Below are positions 43,294-52,474 of a stretch of 64,000 nucleotides of DNA, in pieces. The notes under the pieces were generated by a model. The model made no database searches, was not told where the DNA came from, and saw nothing but the letters and a program-made list of their open reading frames with translations. A program made the translations under genes and the position numbers. The first letter of the stretch is position 1. Each line of letters opens with the position of its first letter. Origin of the DNA: Petrimonas sp. (GTDB lineage Bacteria > Bacteroidota > Bacteroidia > Bacteroidales > Dysgonomonadaceae); the NCBI GenBank assembly GCA_012839475.1, contig DUNG01000007.1, forward strand, positions 1-64,000. Reading direction: 5' to 3'.

Positions 43294-44292
43294 TCAGTTG
43301 TAGTAGTTTGCCGGGGTAGCGGTAAGATCTGCCTTCCTTGACATGTCTTCGTACCGAATATCTACCATGCGGCGTGAACGGTCGAATACCCAATCGCGGA
43401 TAAACCGTTCGATCTCCGGGAGGAACTCCCGTATAGGATAATCCGCAACCTCGTGTCCAATCTTCTCCATACTATAAAACTGGTAGGGGTAGCGCTCCAG
43501 CCTGAACTTTTCAGCGATTGCTTTGGAGCCAAACATACCGAGATGAAAAAGGCGGATCTTGTTGTACGGAACCAACTGGTCACCACTCCCGTGGAAGAAG
43601 AGGGTGGGCGCGGGTGGTTGGAGGTAAGAGGGTGTGCCGTGGGTGCTGAAAATCGCGCCGGCGAATGAGATCACCCCGGCGTACCGGAAATCATCCGGTA
43701 ACGAGTCGGCATTGGGGTGGAGGTTCCTCTTCCAGTAGTCGGCTTGTAGAACCGTGATGGCACCGGCGCTCGACCCGCTGATAATAATCCGCTCGGGATC
43801 AATGCCTAGCTCTTCAGCGTGATCAACGAGGTACCGGGTAGCCGTGTAAAGGTCGACCACTGCCATCTCGATAGCTTTCTGCAACGGCTTGAAGTTAAAC
43901 ATGCCCGGGGCTTTCTCTCCCTTCATTCCCAGGCGATAATCGATAGACACCACCGCGAAGCCGCGACGGGCGAAGTAATCAAAGTAGGGCTGGTACCCTT
44001 TCGCGTCTCTCTCACCCTCTTTGAACCCGCCCCCGAAAACGAATAGTAGACAGGGGCGAGGTTCTGTCACGCTGGAGTCGTTTCTATAGATATCCATCCA
44101 AAGCTCTTCCCCATCCGTTACCGCGTACTGAAGTGTCTCTTTCTCTAATTGGACGGAAAAGTGGGAAGCATGCCCAGAATCGATAAGAACGCTGTGCTGT
44201 ATCTCTTCCTGCAGCTGTGCGAAAAAGGGGTGGGGCAGCAGAAGAAGGGTAAACGTGAGGATAAGGGTGAAAAAGGGGTGTTTCCGTATCAT
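43294..44292 (-). CDS. Secreted alpha/beta-hydrolase, carboxylesterase-like
   Basis: 332 residues with a signal peptide (cleavage near PFFAQ26). The fold shows an oxyanion-type loop VFGGGF, the nucleophile Ser175 in ISGSSAGAIT, Asp238 in FFHGSGDQLVP and His280 in EKIGHEVADYP, a complete triad of the BD-FAE/carboxylesterase kind. It likely removes ester groups (acetyl or feruloyl) from carbohydrates or small molecules in the periplasm. Its start overlaps the stop of gmk by 4 bases (ATGA), so it is translationally coupled to the guanylate kinase gene. This position is often held by nadD in Bacteroidales, from memory. Confidence 0.8.
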   Translation of the reverse strand: MIRKHPFFTLILTFTLLLLPHPFFAQLQEEIQHSVLIDSGHASHFSVQLEKETLQYAVTDGEELWMDIYRNDSSVTEPRPCLLFVFGGGFKEGERDAKGYQPYFDYFARRGFAVVSIDYRLGMKGEKAPGMFNFKPLQKAIEMAVVDLYTATRYLVDHAEELGIDPERIIISGSSAGAITVLQADYWKRNLHPNADSLPDDFRYAGVISFAGAIFSTHGTPSYLQPPAPTLFFHGSGDQLVPYNKIRLFHLGMFGSKAIAEKFRLERYPYQFYSMEKIGHEVADYPIREFLPEIERFIRDWVFDRSRRMVDIRYEDMSRKADLTATPANYYN

Positions 44293-44873
44293 GCTATAAA
44301 GTCAGTTATTAACTTCAACATCTCTACCCGTGCCCTCTCGTAGTCATCGTTACAAACGATGGCATCGAACTGGGGGGCGAAGCTCATCTCGTACTCCGCC
44401 TTGGCTAGACGGTTCTCGATCACTTCAGGGGCATCGGTGCCCCGTTTCTCCAGGCGTTGGCGCAATATCTCCACCGAGGGCGGCATCACGAAAACGGTGA
44501 GCGCACTGTCGCCGTAAACCTTCTTGATATTGAGGGCGCCCACGCAATCTACATCGAAGATCACGTGCTTCCCCTGGCATAGGATGCGTTCCACCTCGCT
44601 CTTCAGCGTGCCGTAGAACCTCCCCTCGTAGACCTCTTCGTACTCCAGGAACTCATCCGCGGCGATGCGCTTTCGAAACTCCTCCGGGGTGAGGAAGTAG
44701 TACTCTACGCCATCTTTCTCTTCGCCGCGGGGGGGACGGCTTGTGGCAGAGATAGAAAACTGGATGTTCAAATCCTGGGCAAGCAAGTAACGTATCATGG
44801 TCGACTTACCCGCTCCCGACGGCGCGGAAATGGTAATTAACCGTCCACTTTTATGTTTTTCCTTACAAGACAT
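44289..44873 (-). CDS. gmk: Guanylate kinase
   Basis: 194 residues; phosphorylates GMP to GDP with ATP in the cytoplasm. The P-loop ISAPSGAGKSTMIRYLL (about 15-31) is followed by the GMP-binding region SATSRPPRGEEKDGVEYYF and by GRFYGTLKSEVE and VIFDVDCVGALNIKK. Length is normal for the family. It overlaps the end of yicC by 11 bases and the start of the esterase by 4, so the genes form one minus-strand operon. The yicC-gmk order is common in bacteria. Confidence 0.96.
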   Translation of the reverse strand: MSCKEKHKSGRLITISAPSGAGKSTMIRYLLAQDLNIQFSISATSRPPRGEEKDGVEYYFLTPEEFRKRIAADEFLEYEEVYEGRFYGTLKSEVERILCQGKHVIFDVDCVGALNIKKVYGDSALTVFVMPPSVEILRQRLEKRGTDAPEVIENRLAKAEYEMSFAPQFDAIVCNDDYERARVEMLKLITDFIA

Positions 44874-45735
44874 TTAATATCTGCTCTTTAATCTGTTCAA
44901 GCTCATCTTTCATCTGCACGACGATCCGCTGCATATCCGACTGGTTCGACTTGGAACCGAGGGTGTTGATCTCCCTTCCTATCTCTTGTGAGATAAAGCC
45001 CAACTTTTTCCCTTGTGAATAGCTTTCCGATAACGTTTGCAGGAAATATTCAAGATGGTGCGCCAAGCGTGTTTTCTCCTCGTTCACATCCAGCTTCTCC
45101 AGGTAGTAGATGAGCTCCTGCTCGAACCGGTTCTTGTCGTACTCGATACCCTCTAACTTGCTTAGCTCTTCGTGCAGCCGGGTTCTCACCTTCTTGATTC
45201 GTTCCGCTTCAAACTCCTCGATCTCGTTAAGCAGCGTGCGGATGTTTTCTATCTTCTCCGTGAGTAGCTCCTGGGTCATCTGTCCTTCCTTTGCTCGGAA
45301 GGTGATAAGCTCATCTACCGCTTGGTCGATAGCTACCTTCACCTGTGTCCACTCGGTGTCGTCCAGCTCTTCGCTTTCTTGCCTCATCACTTCGGGCAGG
45401 CGCATCAGTACCGCTAACCAGTCGTCAGGTGGGGCTATGCCCATCTCCTCCGTCAAAGTGCTCAGCTCCCGTTGGTACTGCTTGATTACATGTGGATCTA
45501 CGCGGGACGAAACCTCCTTAGCGATGACCTCCACGTTTATCGATAGGTCCACTTTCCCGCGCACCAACCTTTTGGAGAGGTCGTTGCGTAACGAGATCTC
45601 TTTTTCTCTGTACAATATCGGGAGCCTGGTGAAGAGATCGAACTGCTTGCTATTCAGAGAGCGAATCTCCACGGTGACTCGCTTGTTGGGAAGCTCCACC
45701 GTGGCCCGACCGTACCCCGTCATCGAGTGTATCAT
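44863..45735 (-). CDS. yicC: YicC/YloC-family endoribonuclease
   Basis: About 290 residues when started at ATG 45735, which gives the conserved family N-terminus MIHSMTGYGRATVEL; the frame extends 25 codons upstream but that part is Lys/Arg-rich and unlike the family. Other hallmarks are EIRSLNSKQFDLFTRLP near the start and, at the C-terminus, GKKLGFISQEIGREINTLGS and QMKDELEQIKEQILNVL. YicC proteins are described as RNases acting on RNA turnover. The start lies 86 bases inside the upstream CDP-alcohol phosphatidyltransferase gene, an unusually long overlap. Confidence 0.93.
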   Translation of the reverse strand: MIHSMTGYGRATVELPNKRVTVEIRSLNSKQFDLFTRLPILYREKEISLRNDLSKRLVRGKVDLSINVEVIAKEVSSRVDPHVIKQYQRELSTLTEEMGIAPPDDWLAVLMRLPEVMRQESEELDDTEWTQVKVAIDQAVDELITFRAKEGQMTQELLTEKIENIRTLLNEIEEFEAERIKKVRTRLHEELSKLEGIEYDKNRFEQELIYYLEKLDVNEEKTRLAHHLEYFLQTLSESYSQGKKLGFISQEIGREINTLGSKSNQSDMQRIVVQMKDELEQIKEQILNVL

Positions 45736-46480
45736 CTTGACTCTTTTTCTGCTTATTTTTCTTTTTCTTTTTCTCTTTTCTCTTTTCCCGATCGGCTTTG
45801 TCTCGTTCATCGGCTAACTTCAGGAGGTTTCGGCTCTCCTTTAAGTTAGATAGTAGGAGGATGAAACAGGCAAACGTGGCGAGGTAGTGAATAGCACCGG
45901 GGAAGATGACTTCCGCGATTAGGATGGTGGCTATGATGATGCGCACCTCCGTGGGGCCGAATATCCCGGAGTCGATGGAGTAACTGCCCCCGATCTTGTA
46001 CCTGAGTTGGGAGGTGATCATCTCCCAACCGTACAGGACAACAAAGTAAAAGCCGACAAATCTCCAAGGGCCTTGGGCGTATATCATGTACCCCGTTCCG
46101 ATGAGGACGGTACCAATCCAATCGACCGTGACGTCTAACGAGAACCCGTACCACTTGCGGGGTTTTTGCCGGTAGTAGGCCAACCGCCCATCAAGCGAGT
46201 CGCCCAACCAGTTGATCACGAAACCAGGGATTGATAGGAGTAACCATCCCCGGCCAAAGTAGAGGGCCAGAACGAAGCTTGTGGCGACCATCAGGTTGCC
46301 GAAAAAGCCAATGGCGGTCATCCCGTCAGAGCTAATCCAGGAGGGTACCTTCTGTACCAGGCGAGCGATGGTTTTCTGTTCTCCCTCGCGTAAAATATTG
46401 GTTCGTTTTCGGTCAGCGGTGATAAGGCGGAGCGACCTCTCCAGCTTCGCTCTTTTTTCATTCTTCTTTTTCTTCTTCAT
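45650..46480 (-). CDS. CDP-alcohol phosphatidyltransferase family membrane protein
   Basis: 276 residues with about five to six membrane helices. The signature is present in the form GDSLDGRLAYY...WYGFSLDVTVDW (near residues 92-120). The four Asp residues that bind metal and CDP are kept, but the usual AR after DGxx reads AY, so the motif is slightly degenerate. Members join CDP-diacylglycerol or a related CDP-alcohol to an acceptor alcohol in phospholipid or ether-lipid synthesis; the acceptor is not readable. The C-terminal about 45 residues are Lys-rich (RKEKKKKKNKQKK) and then acidic/His-rich. They are encoded by the stretch that also starts yicC, so the true C-terminus deserves checking. 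It is first in the minus-strand operon and divergent from dinB. Confidence 0.85.
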   Translation of the reverse strand: MKKKKKNEKRAKLERSLRLITADRKRTNILREGEQKTIARLVQKVPSWISSDGMTAIGFFGNLMVATSFVLALYFGRGWLLLSIPGFVINWLGDSLDGRLAYYRQKPRKWYGFSLDVTVDWIGTVLIGTGYMIYAQGPWRFVGFYFVVLYGWEMITSQLRYKIGGSYSIDSGIFGPTEVRIIIATILIAEVIFPGAIHYLATFACFILLLSNLKESRNLLKLADERDKADREKRKEKKKKKNKQKKSQDDTLDDGVRSGHGGASQQASHRGDSLSE

Positions 46481-46530
46481 AACGTTTTTTTACGTGTTGT
46501 TCATTCTCTCTCTACCCGAACCTTTTCACG

Positions 46531-46538
46531 CAAATTTA
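46531..46538 (-). promoter_or_regulatory. Candidate -7 box for the minus-strand operon
   Basis: Read on the minus strand this is TAAATTTG, a match to the Bacteroidota TAnnTTTG box, 50 bases upstream of the CDP-alcohol phosphatidyltransferase start. No clear TTTG is found about 20 bases further upstream on that strand, so the support is moderate. Confidence 0.4.
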
Positions 46539-46600
46539 ATCAATATATTTGTAACCGATGAATTTACATACAGAAAAAACCATGATGGATGATATGATTA

Positions 46601-46635
46601 TTTGGCTGAAAATTAAATTAGATATCTTATCTTTG
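46601..46635 (+). promoter_or_regulatory. Candidate dinB promoter (TTTG / TATCTTTG)
   Basis: TTTG at 46601-46604 and TATCTTTG at 46628-46635 match the Bacteroidota -33 and -7 elements with a 23-base spacer, slightly long. The start codon of dinB is 37 bases downstream of the box. A second TAnnTTTG match (TATATTTG) is present at 46544-46551. No LexA-type palindrome was recognised. Confidence 0.5.
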
Positions 46636-46672
46636 TAGAGAGCGCCCGACAAATAACAAAGTTACGAAGCGT

Positions 46673-47788
46673 ATGATGAAAACACAGCTCGTTGAATCTC
46701 TTCCCCAGAGAAAAATTATTCACATTGATATGGATGCTTTTTACGCTTCCATTGAACAGCGTGATCACCCTGAGTACCGTGGTAAGCCGCTTGCAGTGGG
46801 TTATGGCGAAAAGCGGGGTGTGGTGGCCGCGGCTAGCTACGAGGCGCGCAAGTATGGCGTTCGCTCCGCCATGCCATCGGTCACCGCTTTGCGCAAATGC
46901 CCCGACCTTATCTTCGCGATGCCCCGGTTTGATGTCTACCGTGCTGTATCTAAACAGGTCATGCAGCTTTTCCAGGAGTACACCCGACTGGTGGAGCCCC
47001 TATCTTTAGATGAAGCGTTTTTGGATGTAACGGTTAATTATCCCGGTATTCGTTCTGCCACGCTGATTGCCAGGGAGATAAAGCAGAAGATTTATAACCG
47101 AACAGGGTTGACTGCCTCTGCCGGGGTTTCCTATAACAAGTTTTTGGCCAAGATTGCCTCGGACTTCCGGAAACCCGACGGCCTATTCGTGATTGAACCC
47201 GAGCAGGCGGAAGTGTTTATCGAGAAGCTGCCGGTCACCAAGTTCTTCGGGGTGGGGAAGGTGACGGCTGCCCGGATGGAGAAGTTGGGTATTCGCACTG
47301 GTTGGGACTTGAAACAGTGGAGTGAGCTCGACCTGGTGAGGGAGTTCGGCAAGGTGGGAAGAATGTATTATCAATTCGCCCATGGGGTGGACGATCGGGA
47401 GGTGGAGCCGGAGAGGGTACGTAAATCGCTGGGCGCGGAAGAGACCTTCTTAGATGACCTGGATGAGCTGGTGGATATGCTGGGGGCACTCCATCAGATT
47501 GCCCGGAAGGTGCATCGCAGGGCGGAGAAGCGAAACTTCTTGGCGAAGACATTGACGTTGAAGGTGAAGTATGCTGATTTCGAACAGGTTACACGAAGCC
47601 GGACGGTTGATTACTATATCAACACGTACGAAAGGCTGTTTGAGCTGGGGAAAGAGCTCCTGTTACAAGTGGAGGATCTGCAGGAGAAGAAGATCCGGCT
47701 GTTGGGGCTGACATTGAAGAAACCGGATGCCGAACAGGCTGTATTGCCCGTGGATGGGGTACAGCTTAGACTCGATTTCGAGGATTAG
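46673..47788 (+). CDS. dinB: DNA polymerase IV (Y-family translesion polymerase)
   Basis: 371 residues, starting at either of two adjacent ATGs (46673 or 46676). Catalytic-site motifs are complete: IHIDMDAFYASIEQRD with the first metal-binding Asp, YEARKYGVRSAMPS, SLDEAFLDVT with the second acidic pair, and GVSYNKFLAKIASDFRKPDG. The thumb helix-hairpin-helix (VTKFFGVGKVTAARMEKLGI) and a little-finger domain follow. The enzyme copies past DNA lesions at low fidelity. It is a single-gene unit between two minus-strand operons. Confidence 0.96.
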   Translation: MMKTQLVESLPQRKIIHIDMDAFYASIEQRDHPEYRGKPLAVGYGEKRGVVAAASYEARKYGVRSAMPSVTALRKCPDLIFAMPRFDVYRAVSKQVMQLFQEYTRLVEPLSLDEAFLDVTVNYPGIRSATLIAREIKQKIYNRTGLTASAGVSYNKFLAKIASDFRKPDGLFVIEPEQAEVFIEKLPVTKFFGVGKVTAARMEKLGIRTGWDLKQWSELDLVREFGKVGRMYYQFAHGVDDREVEPERVRKSLGAEETFLDDLDELVDMLGALHQIARKVHRRAEKRNFLAKTLTLKVKYADFEQVTRSRTVDYYINTYERLFELGKELLLQVEDLQEKKIRLLGLTLKKPDAEQAVLPVDGVQLRLDFED

Positions 47789-47873
47789 GTAAGGGTACCC
47801 TCGTCTCTGTTTTCACGTGATTGTTCTTGATGACTCCAGATATGGGGTAAGCTTCCGTGTCGTGCACTCGAAA

Positions 47874-47918
47874 GGTTGAAAGATTTAATGGTTGAAGGTC
47901 GTAAGTTTGTGGGTTGAA
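47874..47918. repeat. Three irregular copies of GGTTGAA
   Basis: GGTTGAA occurs at 47874-47880, 47890-47896 and 47912-47918 in the 175-base gap between dinB and the convergent acyltransferase gene. Similar short GGTTGAA-rich intergenic tracts are seen in some Bacteroidota, from memory. The same gap has an 8-bp palindrome GGGTACCC (about 47794-47801) and a small GTACA/TGTAC hairpin (about 47922-47934). No classical terminator is evident. Confidence 0.4.
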
Positions 47919-47963
47919 GGGTACATGTTGTACGTTCCGGATGGTGGATAGGGTCGGGGAGAG

Positions 47964-48506
47964 CTACAAAAGGAAATTCTCGGGTTTTTTTCCCTGGAGG
48001 TTGCGGTAGCAGGACTTGATTTTTGGGATGTCCCTTTCGTAATCACCTGTTGCCTGAAACAGGCCCAAGAAGCGCGCCTCCTTATTGCTGTAATCCAGTC
48101 CAATAAGCATAATGGGTACACCTGCTTTCAGGGCGATGAAGTAGAAGCCCTTTTTCCATTCCGTTACTGGTTTACGGGTCCCTTCGGGTGCAATAGCCAG
48201 TTCCATTTGATCCCGTTTTTGAAACTCCTCGGCGAGGGTATCGGTGAGGGATTCACTTCTGTCTCGCTTGACCGGGATACCCCCGATTCGCTTGAAAAAC
48301 AGGTTGAACGGGAAGACGAACCACTCCGACTTGATAAGGAAGTGGGCGGTTCTACCCAAGGAAGAATAGGCCAGTTTGGCAACTATAAAATCCCAGTTGC
48401 TCGTGTGGGGAGCGACCGTGATCACGCACTTGGGCAGGCGGGGCACCTCGTTCGCCACCCGCCATCCAAGTATCTTGTTGAAAAGAAAAGCACTTATTTT
48501 TTTCAT
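47964..48506 (-). CDS. 1-acyl-glycerol-3-phosphate acyltransferase-like protein (PlsC family)
   Basis: About 180 residues from ATG 48506 ([15 protein letters not shown]); the frame opens 13 codons further upstream inside the preceding gene. The acyltransferase HxxxxD motif appears as VAPHTSNWDF, and the second motif as IAPEGTRKPVTEWKKGFYF. ALKAGVPIMLIGLDY matches the family's later block. It would transfer an acyl chain to a lipid precursor at the inner membrane. The start overlaps the stop of the ABC-F gene by 4 bases (ATGA), so it is the last gene of a five-gene minus-strand operon. It is shorter than the usual PlsC (about 240), as in many Bacteroidota homologues. Confidence 0.85.
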   Translation of the reverse strand: MKKISAFLFNKILGWRVANEVPRLPKCVITVAPHTSNWDFIVAKLAYSSLGRTAHFLIKSEWFVFPFNLFFKRIGGIPVKRDRSESLTDTLAEEFQKRDQMELAIAPEGTRKPVTEWKKGFYFIALKAGVPIMLIGLDYSNKEARFLGLFQATGDYERDIPKIKSCYRNLQGKKPENFLL

Positions 48507-50452
48507 CTGTTTGTTTCTTCCAGTTCCAACGCAAAACGTTCCCAAAGGTTCATTGCGCGGTCCAGTTTCGCTTTCGTCTCCAGGTACTTCTGCAGCAACT
48601 CCATATCAGCCGCACCCTCCGGCGTGGCGAGGCGACTTTCTAATTTGGTGATCTTCTCCTCCAGCCGCTCCACTTTTTCCTCCGCCTTCTCGACATCCCG
48701 TTCAAGCTTTCGTACTTTACGGTTCCACGCTTTCTGCTCCTGGTAGGAGCGTTTGCTTTCGCTTATCGGTTCCTGCTGCTCTTCTCTTTTACCCCCGTTA
48801 TCGCTGCCGGATGGCACGGTGGCTCGTTCAAGCTCCTGTAGGCTCTCTAACTTTCTCTTTTCCAGGAACTCGTAGATGCCACCCAGGTGCTCCCTTACTC
48901 TCCCTCCCCCGAACTCGTACACTTTCTCCACCAGACCATTCAGGAAGTCGCGGTCGTGCGAAACAATGATGGCGGTACCCTCGAACGCCTCTATCGCCTT
49001 CTTCAGCACATCCTTTGATGCCATATCGAGGTGGTTGGTAGGCTCGTCCAGGATGAGCAGGTTCACCGGCTCCAAAAGCAACCGGATCATGGCCAGCCGG
49101 CTCCGCTCGCCACCTGACAGCACCTTCACCCGCTTGTCTGATGCCTCGCCGCCGAACATGAAAGCACCGAGAATATCCCTGATTTTGGAGCGGATATCGC
49201 CCGTTGCCGCGAGGTCGATCGTGTCGAACACGGTCAGCTCCTCGTTCAAGAGCTGCGCCTGGTTCTGGGCGAAGTAGCCGATCTTGACGTTGTGGCCCAG
49301 CTTGAGCTTGCCCCCGTGCTCAATCTCGCCCATGATGCACTTGACGAGGGTCGTCTTCCCCGCGCCGTTCTTGCCGACGAAGGCGACCTTTTCGCCCCGT
49401 TCAATGGTAAGTGTAACGTCGCTAAACACCTCGTGCTTCCCGTAGCTTTTCGAGACCTCATCCATGATAATTGGGTAGGAGCCGGACCTAGGCGCGGGCG
49501 GGAACTTCAGGTTCAGCCGGGAGGTATCTATCTCATCCACCTCAACGCGGTCGATCTTCTCCAACTGCTTGATCCGGGACTGCACCTGGTTCGATTTGGT
49601 TGCCTTGTACCGGAAGCGCTCGATGAATTCTTCGGTATCTTTGATCTGCTTCTGCTGGTTCTCGTATGCCCGTAGCTGCTGCTCCCGCCGCTCCTTGCGC
49701 AGCTCCACGTAGGTGGAGTAGTTCACCCGGTAGTCGTGGATAGAGCCCAGCACGATCTCGATGGTGCGGTTGGTCACCCGGTCCAGGAAGGCACGGTCGT
49801 GCGATACCAGCATCACCGCGCTCCCGCTCGCGGCAAGGAACTGCTCCAGCCACTGGATCGAATCGATGTCGAGGTGGTTGGTCGGCTCATCCAACAGCAG
49901 CACATCGGGTGCTTGCAACAGAATCTTCGCCAGCTCGATGCGCATGCGCCACCCCCCGCTGAACTCGCTGGTGGGGCGGTCAAAGTCGCCCCGTTCAAAC
50001 CCGAGGCCCAGGAGCGTCTTCTCCGCTTCTGCCTCGAACGTGTGGATGCCCGAAAAGTGCAGTTGTTCCTGCATATCGGTAGCCCTCTGGATGAGCGCAT
50101 GGTAGTCATCCGATTCGTAGTCGGTACGCTCGGCCATCTCTTGGTGGAGCCTTTTCACCTTTTGCTCCATTGCCAGCAGTTGCTCGAAGGCGAGCGAGGC
50201 CTCTTCCAGCACGGTTCGGCTATCGCTCACCGTCATGTGTTGGGGTAGGTAGCCGATAGATACCTCTTTTGGGGTAGAGACCAACCCTTCGGTAGGGGGT
50301 TGCAGGCCCGCCATGATTTTCAGGAGGGTCGACTTCCCGGAGCCGTTCCTCCCTGTTAGCGCGACCCGTTCATTTCGGTTCAGGACGAACGAAACCTGGT
50401 CGAGCAGCGTGAAGCCCCCGAACCGCACGGTTAGGTTGTCAATCGATATCAT
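48503..50452 (-). CDS. ABC-F family ATPase (ribosome-associated)
   Basis: 649 residues with two ABC cassettes and no membrane segment. Cassette 1 has [30 protein letters not shown] and [11 protein letters not shown]; cassette 2 has [29 protein letters not shown] and [10 protein letters not shown]. Between them is the charged helical linker typical of ABC-F (about 240-310), and the C-terminus (about 570-649) is a coiled coil rich in Glu and Lys ([19 protein letters not shown]). ABC-F proteins act on ribosomes, relieving stalling or giving antibiotic protection. The housekeeping setting next to hisS suggests a translation-factor role of the Uup/YdiF type. It overlaps hisS by 4 bases (ATGA). Confidence 0.92.
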   Translation of the reverse strand: MISIDNLTVRFGGFTLLDQVSFVLNRNERVALTGRNGSGKSTLLKIMAGLQPPTEGLVSTPKEVSIGYLPQHMTVSDSRTVLEEASLAFEQLLAMEQKVKRLHQEMAERTDYESDDYHALIQRATDMQEQLHFSGIHTFEAEAEKTLLGLGFERGDFDRPTSEFSGGWRMRIELAKILLQAPDVLLLDEPTNHLDIDSIQWLEQFLAASGSAVMLVSHDRAFLDRVTNRTIEIVLGSIHDYRVNYSTYVELRKERREQQLRAYENQQKQIKDTEEFIERFRYKATKSNQVQSRIKQLEKIDRVEVDEIDTSRLNLKFPPAPRSGSYPIIMDEVSKSYGKHEVFSDVTLTIERGEKVAFVGKNGAGKTTLVKCIMGEIEHGGKLKLGHNVKIGYFAQNQAQLLNEELTVFDTIDLAATGDIRSKIRDILGAFMFGGEASDKRVKVLSGGERSRLAMIRLLLEPVNLLILDEPTNHLDMASKDVLKKAIEAFEGTAIIVSHDRDFLNGLVEKVYEFGGGRVREHLGGIYEFLEKRKLESLQELERATVPSGSDNGGKREEQQEPISESKRSYQEQKAWNRKVRKLERDVEKAEEKVERLEEKITKLESRLATPEGAADMELLQKYLETKAKLDRAMNLWERFALELEETNR

Positions 50453-51819
50453 CCGAACGTTTTTTTCACCTCATCGGTTAACTCCCGCAGCGAGCAGTTT
50501 CGTTGTTCCCCACTTATCATGTTTTTCAGGCCGATGATCCCTTCTCGCATCTCTTTCTCACCTACTAGCGCCACGAAGGGGATCCGGTTATTGTTCGCGT
50601 AGGTCATCTGCTTCCTCATCTTGGCCTCTTCCGGGTAGAGCTCGCACCGGATTCCAGAGCTTCTCACCTCTTTTAGGATTGGCAGGATCCAGTCGGCCTC
50701 CTTCTCACCGAAGTTGACGAACAGCAGGTCGGTCGAATGGGAAAAGCCTTCCGGGAAGAGGTTGAGCTGGGTCAGCACGTCGTAAATCCTATCCGCCCCA
50801 AACGATATGCCAACGCCGGAGATATCGGGTAGCCCGAAGATGCCGGTCAGGTTATCATATCGGCCGCCACCCGTGATGCTCCCGAACTCGGCATCCAGTG
50901 CCTTCACCTCGATGATGGCACCGGTGTAGTAATCGAGTCCCCTCGCCAGGGTGAGGTCAAGTACCAGCTCGCTCCTCAGCGTTAATGGTTTGATTTTCTC
51001 AAAGATGAACTCCACCTCGTCGACTCCCGCGAGTCCCGTTTTGGAAACGTGTAGCTCTTTTCGTAGCAGCCCGATCTTTTCGGCATTGTCACCGCTCATC
51101 AGCAGGATGGGTTGCAGCTTCTTAATGGCCTCTTCGTCGACACCTTTCGCGGCAAGTTCCTCGTTCACCTTTTCCAGCCCTATTTTATCGAGCTTATCAA
51201 TGGCTACCGTGATGTCTGTGAGTTGGTCGGTTTGGCCGATAACCTCCGCTATCCCGGCCAGGATCTTGCGGTTATTCAGCCGGATGGATACCCGAATACC
51301 GAGACGGGTGAATACCTCGTCGATGATCTGTATCAGCTCGATCTCGTTCAGCAGCGAGTCGGAACCCACGATATCGGCGTCACATTGAAAGAACTCCCGG
51401 TAGCGCCCCCGTTGTGGTCGGTCAGCACGCCACACCGGTTGTATTTGATACCGTTTAAACGGGAAGGTAATTTCATTGCGGTGCATCACCACGTAGCGTG
51501 CGAAGGGAACCGTGAGGTCGTACCTTAATCCTTTTTCCGAGATCTTGTGCGCACTTCTCGCCGCGTTGCCTTCCGTTAGGTCCTCGTGGCTCAAGCTAGC
51601 TAAGAAATCCCCCGAGTTGAGCACCTTGAACAGCAGCCGGTCGCCCTCCTCCCCGTACTTTCCCAGTAGAGTGCTTAGGTTCTCCATCGCGGGCGTTTCA
51701 ATCGGCTGGAAGCCGTGGAGCTGGTATATCTCTCTGATCGTGTTGAAAATATAGTTTCGTTTCGCCATCTCTTCTGGCGAAAAATCTCGTGTCCCTTTGG
51801 GTATGGATGGTTTTTGCAT
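50449..51819 (-). CDS. hisS: Histidyl-tRNA synthetase
   Basis: 456 residues from ATG 51819 ([20 protein letters not shown]); four extra codons are available upstream. Class II motifs: [14 protein letters not shown], motif 2 in [20 protein letters not shown], the histidine-specific [14 protein letters not shown], and motif 3 in [17 protein letters not shown]. The C-terminal anticodon-binding domain contains the region from [14 protein letters not shown] onward. It charges tRNA-His. It lies in an operon after the LEA2-like lipoprotein gene and overlaps the ABC-F gene by 4 bases. Confidence 0.97.
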   Translation of the reverse strand: MQKPSIPKGTRDFSPEEMAKRNYIFNTIREIYQLHGFQPIETPAMENLSTLLGKYGEEGDRLLFKVLNSGDFLASLSHEDLTEGNAARSAHKISEKGLRYDLTVPFARYVVMHRNEITFPFKRYQIQPVWRADRPQRGRYREFFQCDADIVGSDSLLNEIELIQIIDEVFTRLGIRVSIRLNNRKILAGIAEVIGQTDQLTDITVAIDKLDKIGLEKVNEELAAKGVDEEAIKKLQPILLMSGDNAEKIGLLRKELHVSKTGLAGVDEVEFIFEKIKPLTLRSELVLDLTLARGLDYYTGAIIEVKALDAEFGSITGGGRYDNLTGIFGLPDISGVGISFGADRIYDVLTQLNLFPEGFSHSTDLLFVNFGEKEADWILPILKEVRSSGIRCELYPEEAKMRKQMTYANNNRIPFVALVGEKEMREGIIGLKNMISGEQRNCSLRELTDEVKKTFG

Positions 51820-51858
51820 CGTCATCAACAATTAAAACGCGAAGATAGTCAATAAAGT

Positions 51859-52452
51859 TTACTGTTTCCCCCCGAAGTTGAAAACCACGGGTATGGGTGC
51901 GGGCACCTTGATCAGCTTGTTGCCGACCGTAAGCTTGGGCCACAGTTTGACCGTTACCGACGTCTCTTTTGGGGTGATGCCCAGGAAGGCGCTCATCTCG
52001 TTAGTTACCCGTTCTTGTGAGTAGCGGTTCATCAGGCTCTTCAGGTCGACGCTGATGGGAATCGAAACCAGGCTGGTCTGGCCTGGGTCGATGCGGATGG
52101 GAACATCCATCTTCCCCTCCACGAACTCCATCTCGTTGATCAGGATGCTGTAATCCAGCGCATCTAAGAAGGCAATCGTGTTGTTGGGGTTCGTCACGTC
52201 CATGTTGAGTGTCATGCTAAACGGGATGGCTTGGCGCGTTGATCCTCCCGCGAGGATGGTAGCGATGGATGCCAGGTTGGAAACGGAAATGTTGGATGCG
52301 TCACCGAGGTTCATTTCAGCTATTTGTATATTGCTGAGTGAGTTGTATCGGTACTCGCTTTGGGATAGTTGATAAGCCCCCCCGATGCGTTGAATAACTT
52401 CGCAGCTGGTAACGAGCAGTGCCACGATAAGGATGGTAAAAACTCTCTTCAT
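51859..52452 (-). CDS. Small LEA2-like lipoprotein
   Basis: 197 residues with a lipoprotein signal (MKRVFTILIVALLVTSC). The mature part is beta-rich and contains SMTLNMDVTNPNNTIAFLDALDY, the pattern of LEA type-2 (WHy) domains, and ends IPVVFNFGGKQ. Such proteins are periplasmic or envelope lipoproteins with no assigned enzymatic role. It is encoded 22 bases after the DUF2027-Smr gene and 39 bases before hisS, within the minus-strand operon. The family call is from fold-level features and is moderately certain. Confidence 0.7.
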   Translation of the reverse strand: MKRVFTILIVALLVTSCEVIQRIGGAYQLSQSEYRYNSLSNIQIAEMNLGDASNISVSNLASIATILAGGSTRQAIPFSMTLNMDVTNPNNTIAFLDALDYSILINEMEFVEGKMDVPIRIDPGQTSLVSIPISVDLKSLMNRYSQERVTNEMSAFLGITPKETSVTVKLWPKLTVGNKLIKVPAPIPVVFNFGGKQ

Positions 52453-52474
52453 AAACAGGAAATGTTAACGTTAA

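Noticed and set aside
45110..45817. Long plus-strand open frame of 235 codons opposite yicC
   Set aside because: Its translation is Ser/Arg-rich without motifs and it lies antisense to the well-conserved yicC; it is a composition shadow.
48207..48746. Plus-strand open frame of 179 codons opposite the acyltransferase and ABC-F genes
   Set aside because: Both underlying minus-strand genes have intact motifs; the plus-strand translation has none.
49736..50248. Plus-strand open frame of 170 codons opposite the first ABC cassette
   Set aside because: It mirrors the codons of the Walker B/signature region and shows no protein family features.
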